This document shows, piece after piece, positions 1 through 6,481 of a stretch of DNA of 9,881 nt. Below the pieces are notes generated by a model. It was not told the origin of the DNA. It saw nothing but the letters and a program-made list of their open reading frames with translations, and made no database searches. Position numbers and translations under genes: made by a program. Every line of letters begins with the position of its first letter. Position 1 is the first letter of the stretch. The DNA is from Methanosarcina sp. (lineage in GTDB: Archaea; Halobacteriota; Methanosarcinia; Methanosarcinales; Methanosarcinaceae): contig JAMXLQ010000297.1 of assembly GCA_024280975.1 (NCBI GenBank), forward strand, positions 1-9,881, given 5' to 3'.

Positions 1-1829
1 CTTGACACGGAATCAAGTTCTTCAGTTTCCGCAGGGTGAGCTCGGATAATGAAAAAATCGACAACGGGAGCGATTTCTTCAATTTTCGATGCATTATAAT
101 TAAGTGGAAGGCTTGCTGAGATGGATACATTTTCTTTTGCCTTTTTATTAGCCGTCTCAAACAGCGTCCTGTAATCAATTGCGTTTTCTCCTGAGCCTTC
201 TCTAGCAGAAGAGTTTATGTAGATATTGATCCCGTCAAAAGGGGCAAGGGACTTTTCGTTATAACCAAGTATAGTATCCAGAGAGTCCTTGCAGACGTCC
301 TCAGCTCCTTTATCTGTGCAATTTACGTCTTCCAGAATCACGGCATGTACGGAAATTCCTTTTTCATGAGCCATTTTCACAAAGCGCTCGTATTGCCATA
401 CATCTTGACTGTTCGCGTCGAGGAAAATCACATTTATACCTGAAGAGTTAAGCTCCCTTGTAAGGATCGAGAAATCGGACTTATAAGGGGAAGAAAGCCT
501 GATTCCGGAAATTTCGACATTGTATTTAGGGAATTGGGATTCTTGGATACCGGTCTCATTCTGGCTCAGGTTTTTCTGAACCTGCGCAACTCCTTCGGAA
601 GTGGGAGTCTCAGAATTCAACTTGGACCCAGGCTCGGAAATGTTCCCAGAGTTATTTTCTGAGACGTTTTCAGGATTATTTTCAGAGATGTTTTCATAGT
701 TGTTTGCAGAAGAATTCCTAGAGTTGTTTACAGAAGAATCTTCTGAAGAAACTCTATTTTCTTCCTGAGCTGAAATAACCTTGACCGTGGGTTCGGCTCC
801 TACAAATTTCCGAACCAGTACGTAGTCGACTGCCATATAGCCTGTATTTTTCGAAGAATCCTTGTAAGAAGCCGCATACAGATAAACATGCATTGGTAAA
901 TTGGTCACGGAATCATTTGAGGCGGAGTTCATTTTCGAGTCACGTATACTATTTTTAAACCAGGATACTTTGCGAGTATTGTTTTCCTCATACCAGGCAA
1001 TTCCTGAGACATACCATTCCCCTTCAGGAACATTGACATCAGTGAGATCATGGAGAGTATTCTTTTGCTCCCTATAAGTTGTTTCCAGGCCCACTCGACT
1101 TTCATTAGCAAATTCAGTCTCGTGCCTGATTTCGTTTTTTCTGCTGCCAATCTGATCTACAAAACCCTGCTGCAGTAAAGGCCCTCTATCATCCTCACCT
1201 GTGGTAACTTTCATTCTTTTGACCATAAACATAGAATTGATATTAAAATTGTTTTTACTGTAAATCATAGAGAAATCATGAACATGAGGACTCGGAGCTG
1301 AAACGTTACATATTCCGTTTTTAACTTCAACCAAGCCTCCTCCTTCATTTTCAACATTCCAACGAAACTCGTTAAGGCTGCTGCCCTCGAAATCATCAAA
1401 AAAGTCAAATGTCTTCTCTCCACTACTCACGGCTTCAGCCCCTGGGTTTCCATACCTCATGAGGATTTTAGCAGTACTGTTTGCAGAGATAGATGGAAGC
1501 CGGACCCAGATGAGAGCTTCCTTATTTTCAGGATCCCAGGTCTCGATCCAGTAATTAAGAGTTCTATTCTCGGAAGAGAATCGAATATCTGAACCATCAC
1601 TTTTTGCCTTTGAAAAATTAAAATTCGAAGAATTCAAACTAACAAGGACAGGATAGCCTTGTAAAGTTTTACCAGCATTCTCAGTAATTAAAATTTCCAG
1701 GGAGTAGTTAAGTGGGTTCTCTTCTTTGGAAATACTTTTCGTGCCGTCCGTGGTAGCCAGGGCACAGCCTGTTAATATAAATATGAAAAACACAGAGACA
1801 ATTCCGCATACAGTAGATCTTTTTGCCAT
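1..1829 (-). CDS. Secreted DUF2341 lipoprotein with sequon-rich linker and barrel-like C-terminal domain (partial)
   Basis: An uninterrupted frame runs from the ATG at 1829 off the left edge (609 codons visible, C-terminus missing). Residues 1-22 are a basic start, a hydrophobic stretch and an LTGC lipobox (Cys22), so the protein is probably exported and lipid-anchored. About residues 40-150 match DUF2341: YPVLVSLN, a DGSDIRF motif, NYWIE, RYGNP and FDFFDDFEG. About 150-325 read like the concanavalin/LamG-like beta domain that often follows DUF2341. Residues 340-430 are a low-complexity linker with three tandem octapeptides at 376-399 (NNYENISE, NNPENVSE, NNSGNISE), rich in N-x-S sequons. From about 440 the pattern changes to alternating strands and helices (GINVIFLDA, FDGINIYI, VDFFIIRAH), suggesting an alpha/beta barrel such as a glycosidase-like fold. 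An AGAGG ribosome-binding site precedes the ATG. Role inferred: cell-surface carbohydrate binding or processing. The DUF2341 call is firm; the function is not. Confidence 0.85.
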   Translation of the reverse strand, partial: MAKRSTVCGIVSVFFIFILTGCALATTDGTKSISKEENPLNYSLEILITENAGKTLQGYPVLVSLNSSNFNFSKAKSDGSDIRFSSENRTLNYWIETWDPENKEALIWVRLPSISANSTAKILMRYGNPGAEAVSSGEKTFDFFDDFEGSSLNEFRWNVENEGGGLVEVKNGICNVSAPSPHVHDFSMIYSKNNFNINSMFMVKRMKVTTGEDDRGPLLQQGFVDQIGSRKNEIRHETEFANESRVGLETTYREQKNTLHDLTDVNVPEGEWYVSGIAWYEENNTRKVSWFKNSIRDSKMNSASNDSVTNLPMHVYLYAASYKDSSKNTGYMAVDYVLVRKFVGAEPTVKVISAQEENRVSSEDSSVNNSRNSSANNYENISENNPENVSENNSGNISEPGSKLNSETPTSEGVAQVQKNLSQNETGIQESQFPKYNVEISGIRLSSPYKSDFSILTRELNSSGINVIFLDANSQDVWQYERFVKMAHEKGISVHAVILEDVNCTDKGAEDVCKDSLDTILGYNEKSLAPFDGINIYINSSAREGSGENAIDYRTLFETANKKAKENVSISASLPLNYNASKIEEIAPVVDFFIIRAHPAETEELDSVS

Positions 1830-2059
1830 TATTAGAAGCCTCTCGTAAGCCCTTTATTAAACCCGATTGATTATTAATACGAAAATCTCGACAGGTGTGG
1901 TTATTTACCTGAGAACGATAAACCTTTTCATAAATTCCTGTCTAAAATAAAAAAGATAATAATATTAGTATACATAATAAAACGGAAACCAGAAAAAGAT
2001 AAACTTTAGAAATAAGAAGTCCGAAACAGTAATAAATAATCTTTGCAATTACATTTCCG
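1830..2059. promoter_or_regulatory. Divergent promoter region between the DUF2341 lipoprotein gene and dut
   Basis: This AT-rich spacer must hold promoters for both divergent genes. On the plus strand an A/T element at 2032-2041 (ATAAATAATC) lies about 25 bases before the dut ATG, which would give an almost leaderless dut transcript. A second candidate is the TATACATAATAA stretch near 1970-1980, which would give a leader of about 60 bases. For the minus-strand gene the best A/T elements lie near 1855-1880. A dyad CAGGT-N10-ACCTG (1892-1911) and a wider pair GACAGG (1890-1895) / CCTGTC (1937-1942) sit between the two genes and could be operators. All assignments rest on motif reading only. Confidence 0.35.
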
Positions 2060-2575
2060 ATGACACTTCTATCCAGCACAGAACTGAGAAAACTTATAAA
2101 GGCAAAACCCTCTTTGCTTGAAAACGCCGTAGATATAGAAACCCAGATTCAGCCTAATGGACTTGAACTTACCCTCAAAGAGATAAAGACAATAGAAGGT
2201 TCTGGAGCTGTGGATTTTGATAATTCTGAGAGAAAGCTTCCTGATGGAAAAACTCTTGAATTCGGGAGTGATGGTTGGATTCATTTATCCAAGGGAATTT
2301 ATAAAGTACTATTTAATGAGATCGTAAATATTCCCACGAACCTGGCTGCAATTGCGAAGCCTCGATCAACTCTTATCCGCTGTGGGGCGACCCTTGAAAC
2401 CGCAGTATGGGATGCCGGATACAGGGGGCGCAGCGAGTCAATGCTGGTAGTTTACAACGCGGCAGGTTTCAAACTGAAGAAAGACGCCCGAATTATGCAG
2501 CTTTTATTCTATACCCTGGAAGCGGAAGTGGAAGAGGGATATTCAGGAATTTACCAAAACGAAAATACAAAATAA
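2060..2575 (+). CDS. dut: Probable dUTPase, archaeal subfamily of the dCTP deaminase family
   Basis: The 171-residue product should hydrolyse dUTP to dUMP and pyrophosphate, limiting uracil in DNA and supplying dUMP for thymidylate synthesis. It has the trimeric dCTP deaminase/dUTPase fold signatures: QPNGLELTL (31-39), the phosphate-binding PRSTLIR (101-107), DAGYRGR (118-124) and the C-terminal GYSGIYQNE (160-168). dCTP deaminases carry a catalytic glutamate in the strand after the DPGxxG motif (LEF/LEL). Here that strand reads SMLVVYN, with valine in its place, which argues for a dUTPase rather than a deaminase. Length is normal for the family. No Shine-Dalgarno sequence precedes the ATG, unlike most genes in this window. 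aroA' follows 181 bases downstream on the same strand but has its own promoter signal. The family call is strong; the choice between dUTPase and deaminase is good but rests on one motif. Confidence 0.9.
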   Translation: MTLLSSTELRKLIKAKPSLLENAVDIETQIQPNGLELTLKEIKTIEGSGAVDFDNSERKLPDGKTLEFGSDGWIHLSKGIYKVLFNEIVNIPTNLAAIAKPRSTLIRCGATLETAVWDAGYRGRSESMLVVYNAAGFKLKKDARIMQLLFYTLEAEVEEGYSGIYQNENTK

Positions 2576-2578
2576 GAT

Positions 2579-2680
2579 TTCAAAGAGCTTTTTAAGCTTT
2601 GTTTAGACTCTTTTTGAGCATTGTTTAAGTTCTTATTAATCTCTTTTTAAGCTTCCAGTTTATGAAAACTGGGTTCTTAG
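2579..2680 (+). terminator. T-rich termination zone and hairpin after dut
   Basis: The sequence after the dut stop contains repeated T5 runs (around 2588, 2611 and 2643), the usual archaeal termination signal. A perfect 7-bp hairpin, CCAGTTT-ATGA-AAACTGG (2655-2672), sits at the end of the zone, about 45 bases upstream of the aroA' TATA box. The hairpin may also be an operator for aroA'. Confidence 0.45.
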
Positions 2681-2715
2681 AGAGTAAGTAGAAGAAGATG
2701 TGGTATTGGTTTCTT

Positions 2716-2728
2716 AGAAAATATACTG
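2716..2728 (+). promoter_or_regulatory. TATA box for aroA', predicting a very short leader
   Basis: AGAAAATATACTG has a purine-rich BRE-like start and a TATA core at 2721-2725. Initiation about 25 bases downstream would fall near 2748-2750, only 7-9 bases before the ATG at 2757. This agrees with the lack of any Shine-Dalgarno sequence there. Confidence 0.5.
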
Positions 2729-2756
2729 ATAAAGTATTTATCATCTAACTTGTAAT

Positions 2757-3563
2757 ATGCAGTTCATGAATACTATAGGTAAATCCGTGAGGATGGAGCG
2801 TATATTCAATCGAAATACCGGTAATGCTATTATTATTCCTATGGACCACGGAGTTGGTGCAGGTCCGATTGAAGGACTTAAAAACCTTCAGGAAGCTGTA
2901 AACAAGGTTGCAGAAGGCGGAGCAAATGCTGTACTTGGGCACATGGGGCTTGCAAAATATGGACACCGCGGATACGGGCACGATGTGGGCCTGATAATAC
3001 ACCTTTCAGCTTCAACTTCTCTTTCCCCTGATCCAAACCATAAGGTTCTGGTGACAACCGTAGAAGAAGCTATAAAAGTCGGAGCCGATGCCGTATCAGT
3101 TCATGTAAATGTTGGGGCTGAAGATGAGTACGAGATGCTGCAGGGCCTAGGATATGTAGCAGGAAAGTGCGACGAATGGGGAATACCGCTCCTTGCGATG
3201 ATGTACCCACGTGGAAAAAAGGTTCGCTCTGAATATGATGTGGATGTCGTAAAACATGCAGCCCGAATAGGAGCCGAACTTGGGGCCGATATAATTAAGA
3301 CAAACTATACTGGAAGCCCTGAAACATTTAAAGAAGTAGTTGAGGGATGCCCTGTACCTGTAATCATCGCAGGTGGCCCTAAGATGGATTCTGAACAGGA
3401 ACTGCTAGAAATGATCGAAGGGTCTCTCGAAGCCGGAGGAAAAGGCGTTGCTATAGGAAGAAACGTTTTCCAGGCTCAGGACCCCACAGGCCTTGTCCGA
3501 AAAATTGCGAAAGTAGTTCATGAGGGTGTGAGTGCGGAAGAACTATCGAGATTAGGCAAGTAA
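2757..3563 (+). CDS. aroA': 2-amino-3,7-dideoxy-D-threo-hept-6-ulosonate (ADH) synthase, class I aldolase
   Basis: The 268-residue product belongs to the archaeal DhnA/FbaB class I aldolases and closely resembles the Methanocaldococcus jannaschii ADH synthase. It transaldolises 6-deoxy-5-ketofructose 1-phosphate with L-aspartate semialdehyde, the first step of the archaeal route to 3-dehydroquinate and aromatic amino acids that replaces DAHP synthase. Visible active-site motifs are PMDHG (Asp30), MMYPRG (Tyr150, proton donor) and IIKTNYTG (Lys181, Schiff base), followed by the phosphate-binding AGGPK (205-209) and GVAIGRN (230-236) loops. Spacing between these residues matches the jannaschii enzyme with an offset of three. 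ATG 2757 is used; an in-frame ATG at 2766 is an alternative start and neither has a Shine-Dalgarno sequence. The main alternative is fructose-bisphosphate aldolase of the same family, but the N-terminal GKLVRLERIFNR-like region favours ADH synthase. asd, which makes its substrate, lies 5.6 kb downstream. Confidence 0.92.
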   Translation: MQFMNTIGKSVRMERIFNRNTGNAIIIPMDHGVGAGPIEGLKNLQEAVNKVAEGGANAVLGHMGLAKYGHRGYGHDVGLIIHLSASTSLSPDPNHKVLVTTVEEAIKVGADAVSVHVNVGAEDEYEMLQGLGYVAGKCDEWGIPLLAMMYPRGKKVRSEYDVDVVKHAARIGAELGADIIKTNYTGSPETFKEVVEGCPVPVIIAGGPKMDSEQELLEMIEGSLEAGGKGVAIGRNVFQAQDPTGLVRKIAKVVHEGVSAEELSRLGK

Positions 3564-3604
3564 GCCTGAAGGTTAAAAAACCAAATCTAAAAAATTAAAG
3601 TTAA

Positions 3605-3637
3605 ATTTAAAACCGGTAGAAAACCGGAATTTTAAAT
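3605..3637 (+). terminator. Bulged hairpin 42 bases after aroA'
   Basis: ATTTAAAACCGG pairs with CCGG-AA-TTTTAAAT: four G-C pairs, a 7-base loop (TAGAAAA), a two-base AA bulge and eight A-T pairs. It is the strongest stem in the 3' flank of aroA' and may be a processing or stability element or part of the terminator. A smaller GGTT-AAAA-AACC stem lies at 3571-3582. Confidence 0.4.
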
Positions 3638-3678
3638 GGGACAGAGAGAAGAAGGTTAGAGATAATCAATTTCACTTT

Positions 3679-3699
3679 TTCCAGTGGAAATGAAAGGGT
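3679..3699 (+). repeat. Dyad repeat, copy 1 (19 of 21 bases match)
   Basis: This copy starts with the dyad TTTCCA-G-TGGAAA (3678-3690) and continues TGAAAGGGT. It differs from copies 2 and 3 at two positions in the G-rich tail only. It lies 115 bases after the aroA' stop codon. Confidence 0.75.
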
Positions 3700-3713
3700 T
3701 GCAATTTTTCTTA

Positions 3714-3725
3714 GAGAGATCTCTC
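3714..3725. repeat. Perfect 12-bp palindrome
   Basis: GAGAGATCTCTC is a perfect palindrome 15 bases after copy 1 of the dyad repeat. It could be a protein-binding site or a small stem. No function can be assigned. Confidence 0.5.
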
Positions 3726-3762
3726 AGAAATACAAAGAATAAATTCACTATAATAAGAGTAA

Positions 3763-3788
3763 AATAAGGAATCAGAATAAGGAATCCG
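3763..3788 (+). repeat. 13-bp tandem duplication
   Basis: AATAAGGAATCAG is followed directly by AATAAGGAATCCG, two head-to-tail copies with one mismatch. Imperfect palindromes follow at about 3794-3812 (AAGATTTAA-G-TTAAGTCTT) and 3822-3839 (GGTTTCAA / TTGAAAACC). Confidence 0.5.
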
Positions 3789-3940
3789 AGTAAGATTTAA
3801 GTTAAGTCTTAAAAGGCAAACGGTTTCAAATTGAAAACCCTATATTTCATACCCTGTATTCACTTAAAATCTCTTATCCTTTGACATTTTGGAGAATTTA
3901 TTCCTGTTTCTGAGTTTGTTTTCTGTATATTCTGTTTTTT

Positions 3941-3991
3941 GTTTTCTTTATTTTCTTTTTTTGTTTTCTTTATTTTCTTTTTTTGTTTTCT
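3941..3991 (+). repeat. T-rich 22-bp tandem repeat, two full copies plus a partial
   Basis: Two identical 22-bp units (3941-3962 and 3963-3984), each made of T runs broken by G, C, A and C, are followed by a third copy that breaks off after 7 bases. The surrounding 3900-4030 is similarly T-rich. This explains the spurious Phe-rich open frame at 3889-4077. It may act as a multi-T terminator or be simple-sequence expansion. Confidence 0.7.
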
Positions 3992-4418
3992 GTTCTTTAG
4001 TTTCTATTCTATATTCATTTTCTGTTTTCTGTTTAAAACTGCTAACCTTAAATCCTAAATGCAATTCTCTTTTCTAAATCAATATCTTTAAAATTTCTCA
4101 GAATACAATCTTCTTTCTTGAATCTATCATCTTTAAAGCCGCAGTTTTACATTTTTTTTAATTTTGTAGCCCTTAAAGTTATAATTTTAGCAAATAATTC
4201 TCAGAAATGTCACACAAAAGCAAATCGCTTCAAGTGCGAGATGCAGAGTAGAATCCGGAATAGAAGAAGAAAAGAAAAAGGTGCAGAATAAGAGAAAGTG
4301 TTTTTTATGCAGCAAAAGAGTTCTCCAAATGCTTTTTTAAATACTTGCTGGAAAAAACCGAGGTTAAACTGAGGTTTATGTATATACTCCACAAGAAAAA
4401 AGACTGTTAACTCGTAGA

Positions 4419-4439
4419 TTCCAGTGGAAATAAAGGGGT
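4419..4439 (+). repeat. Dyad repeat, copy 2
   Basis: This copy is identical over 21 bases to copy 3, starting exactly 320 bases further on. It opens with TTCCA-G-TGGAA and ends AAAGGGGT. Identity stops sharply at both ends, which marks a discrete element rather than a larger duplication. Confidence 0.8.
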
Positions 4440-4738
4440 ATTAAAGCTTTCAGGAAAGGAAATAAAAAGATGAGAGTGAATAGAAGTGACGGAATAAATT
4501 TCTGAGCGCAGTAAGCGAATTATAGAAGGATAATAAGAGATCAAATTGGATAAAAATACTTTCTAACTTTTAACAATCATATCAAAAAAGAAAAGAGAAC
4601 CCTACTTACATAAAAATAAAAATATCGGAGATAAACTGAAAGATAGTTACAGATTAAATGAAGAGTATATAGACAAGGAACAAAAAGAAAGAGAAACAAA
4701 AAAAGCATTGATAGTAAAAAAAATTAACCTGCAAAAGT

Positions 4739-4759
4739 TTCCAGTGGAAATAAAGGGGT
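4739..4759 (+). repeat. Dyad repeat, copy 3
   Basis: This is an exact 21-base match to copy 2 in the same orientation. Both copies are preceded by an A-rich run and a TTAAC sequence 14-18 bases upstream, which could be shared context or chance. No open frame spans the interval between copies 2 and 3. Confidence 0.8.
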
Positions 4760-5001
4760 CCCTCTTCAAAGAAGTATAATGAAATTGAAGAATTCAAAGA
4801 AAAATAAAAAGCTTCAAAATGCTTCATAAAAACAAATTGGTTCATATAAATATTTAATAAGAATGTTTAATGTGAATAAATAATCTTATGAACTAAAAAT
4901 TGAAATAGAGTCTCAAATGGCTAAAAAACGAAAATAAACAACAGAAATAACGTAATAAAAAATAGAGATTTAAAAAATAAAAAAATAAAGCCATAGTTTG
5001 A

Positions 5002-5997
5002 TTAAAAGTCAACGAAAGGAACAAGATCACAGCCTGTACACTTTAAGCACATGGTTTTTGCAAGTCTAGGATTGAGCCCATTTTTCGTGAGAACTTCAGC
5101 TTCGATCTTCGCAAGCTTTAGAAGGCGCTCAGGAGAAGGGCGTTCTGTAAAACAGTTTCCGATCCTCAGAGGGTGTGGGTTTACAGGCCGCAGGACAGGA
5201 ATTACTCCCATTTTTGCAAGGGCTTCGATCCCGCCCCCGACAGAATCGTCGCTTTCTCCAAGACCTATTATAAAATTACTGAAAACCCGATTTTTTCCAA
5301 AAACATCAACAGCTTCCTTGAGTCTATCCAGAATATAATCAAGGGAAAGGTCTCCACAAACTTTTTTGAAGATCTCCCTGTCCATAGTTTCAACATTGTA
5401 CTTGACTTCAGAAACTCCTGCTTCATAGAATTTTCTGGAACAGCCTTCAGTAGGATACACCGAGACTCCAATAGGAACATTGTACTTTTTGAGAGCAGGA
5501 AGCAGTTTGAGCACACGCTCAACCTCTCCTTCGATTGAGGTTTCAACACCTGAAGTAAGAGAAATGGCTTTCAGATTCCCTGCTTGTAAAACTTCATCGA
5601 TTATGCTCAGGACTTCCTCCTCACTCTTAACATGCCCCTGCAATTTGGGTACAGGACAGTATTTACAGTCAAATATACACCTCTCACACAGAGTTATAAA
5701 AGCTTGCTCAGGGCAGTGTGCAGGTGCAGGCTCAAGTTTCCCTCTTGCAAGTTCTTTTCCCTCGTAGAAAACTGCAACATTTCCTTCGCCTTCAACCTTC
5801 TGAATTGAGAGCGGAGAATCTTTTTTTATGCTGAGCCTTACCCGTTTTTCTCCCGACTTGAAGAAAACTGAACTTGTACCTGCTCCAGGACCCGCAGTCG
5901 AACCCCGAGCCCTTGGGATAAGCGAGGAATCTACAGAAACTGAACCTATGGAAATAAGGAATGCTTTTATTTCCGGCGTAATTGGCTTGCTTTGCAT
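5002..5997 (-). CDS. Radical SAM protein, biotin-synthase-related (COG2516-like)
   Basis: The 331-residue product carries the radical SAM signature CIFDCKYC, with cluster ligands Cys107, Cys111 and Cys114; an extra Cys104 precedes it. A roughly 95-residue N-terminal segment (VPRARGS-like turn, then a Gly-rich TAGPGAGT) comes first. The SAM barrel follows, with SLTSGVET (146-153), GVSVYP (177-182), YNVETMDR (200-207) and SNFIIGLGESD (240-250). Near the end a second cysteine motif, CLKCTGC (317, 320, 323), could bind an auxiliary Fe-S cluster. Overall it resembles archaeal biotin synthase-related proteins of unknown reaction. I chose ATG 5997 because AAGGAG lies seven bases upstream; a GTG at 6021 would extend it by eight residues but would place that Shine-Dalgarno inside the gene. 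It is monocistronic with a TATA box at 6091-6098. Function, including whether it makes biotin, lipoate or a cofactor, is unknown. Confidence 0.88.
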   Translation of the reverse strand: MQSKPITPEIKAFLISIGSVSVDSSLIPRARGSTAGPGAGTSSVFFKSGEKRVRLSIKKDSPLSIQKVEGEGNVAVFYEGKELARGKLEPAPAHCPEQAFITLCERCIFDCKYCPVPKLQGHVKSEEEVLSIIDEVLQAGNLKAISLTSGVETSIEGEVERVLKLLPALKKYNVPIGVSVYPTEGCSRKFYEAGVSEVKYNVETMDREIFKKVCGDLSLDYILDRLKEAVDVFGKNRVFSNFIIGLGESDDSVGGGIEALAKMGVIPVLRPVNPHPLRIGNCFTERPSPERLLKLAKIEAEVLTKNGLNPRLAKTMCLKCTGCDLVPFVDF

Positions 5998-6004
5998 GTA
6001 AATG

Positions 6005-6010
6005 CTCCTT
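6005..6010 (-). promoter_or_regulatory. Shine-Dalgarno AAGGAG fixing the radical SAM start
   Basis: AAGGAG on the minus strand ends seven bases before ATG 5997, ideal spacing. It lies inside the frame if the upstream GTG at 6021 were used, so the shorter start is preferred. A small dyad GTAAT-N7-ATTAC (6025-6041) lies just upstream in the leader. Confidence 0.75.
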
Positions 6011-6090
6011 AGAGTGATCACAAAGTAATCAAAGTTATTACGAATAATTGTTACTCTGCAGTCCCGGCCTTTTTCTCATTTACTAAAAGA

Positions 6091-6098
6091 TATATAAA
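6091..6098 (-). promoter_or_regulatory. TATA box for the radical SAM gene
   Basis: The minus strand reads GATTTATATATC across this site, with the core TTTATATA. Initiation about 25 bases downstream (near 6066) would give a leader of about 70 bases before ATG 5997. Confidence 0.5.
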
Positions 6099-6481
6099 TC
6101 ATTCTGTTGATATAATTTAGATTGTCTCCGGCCAATTCAAAACCAGATGAAAAGCTTTCCAGTACAGGTCCTAAATTTACTCCATTCCCTCAAACCTGAA
6201 ATTAAGCTCGATAGAAACTTGTTCCTCTTTTTATTTCTCCCACAAAATTGTTTTTTCACACATAGACCCGAAAAAGACTATCTCAAACAGAAATATCAAA
6301 ACTCAAGCTAAACCGGACAACAATAGAATGAAAAAGCCCTGTCTATAGAGGTATAGAAGAATATTATAGTGATGGTATAAGTTTAGAGTAACGGACTGAA
6401 ATTATAATGGTATATTAAAATCTGGAAGATAAAATAATACTCGGTGTTAAAAATAATATATACTGCGAATACATAGTATGA

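Larger units (their letters stand above)
3564..5001. other. 1.4-kb AT-rich non-coding region
   Basis: I see no gene here. Short open frames such as 3889-4077 (plus), 4210-4392 (minus) and 4654-4845 (minus) encode low-complexity Phe/Leu/Ser-rich strings and lack ribosome-binding sites. The region has marked strand asymmetry: about 3890-4080 is T/C-rich on the plus strand, while about 4200-5000 is A/G-rich. It contains the three-copy dyad repeat, the T-rich tandem repeat and small palindromes listed separately. A weak long-range pair GTTCATA / TATGAAC lies around 4841-4895. It could harbour small RNAs, but I cannot define one. Confidence 0.6.

Noticed and set aside
929..1150. 73-codon minus-strand frame inside the DUF2341 gene
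   Set aside because: It is out of frame with the 609-codon continuous reading frame, which has a lipobox and domain matches, so it is a shadow.
3889..4077. 62-codon plus-strand open frame rich in Phe, Leu and Ser
   Set aside because: It is produced by the T-rich tandem repeats, has no ribosome-binding site, and its composition follows the DNA skew. It is not a credible membrane protein.
3679..4759. CRISPR array suggested by the three dyad repeats
   Set aside because: Copies are 740 and 320 bases apart and only 21 bases long, with no regular spacers and no cas genes in the window.
4210..4845. Minus-strand open frames at 4210-4392 and 4654-4845
   Set aside because: They are low-complexity Phe-rich strings in an A/G-rich block without ribosome-binding sites or recognisable motifs; the second also reads through a copy of the dyad repeat.
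5051..5767. Plus-strand open frames across the radical SAM gene
   Set aside because: They overlap a gene with clear radical SAM motifs on the minus strand and show no domain or start signal of their own.
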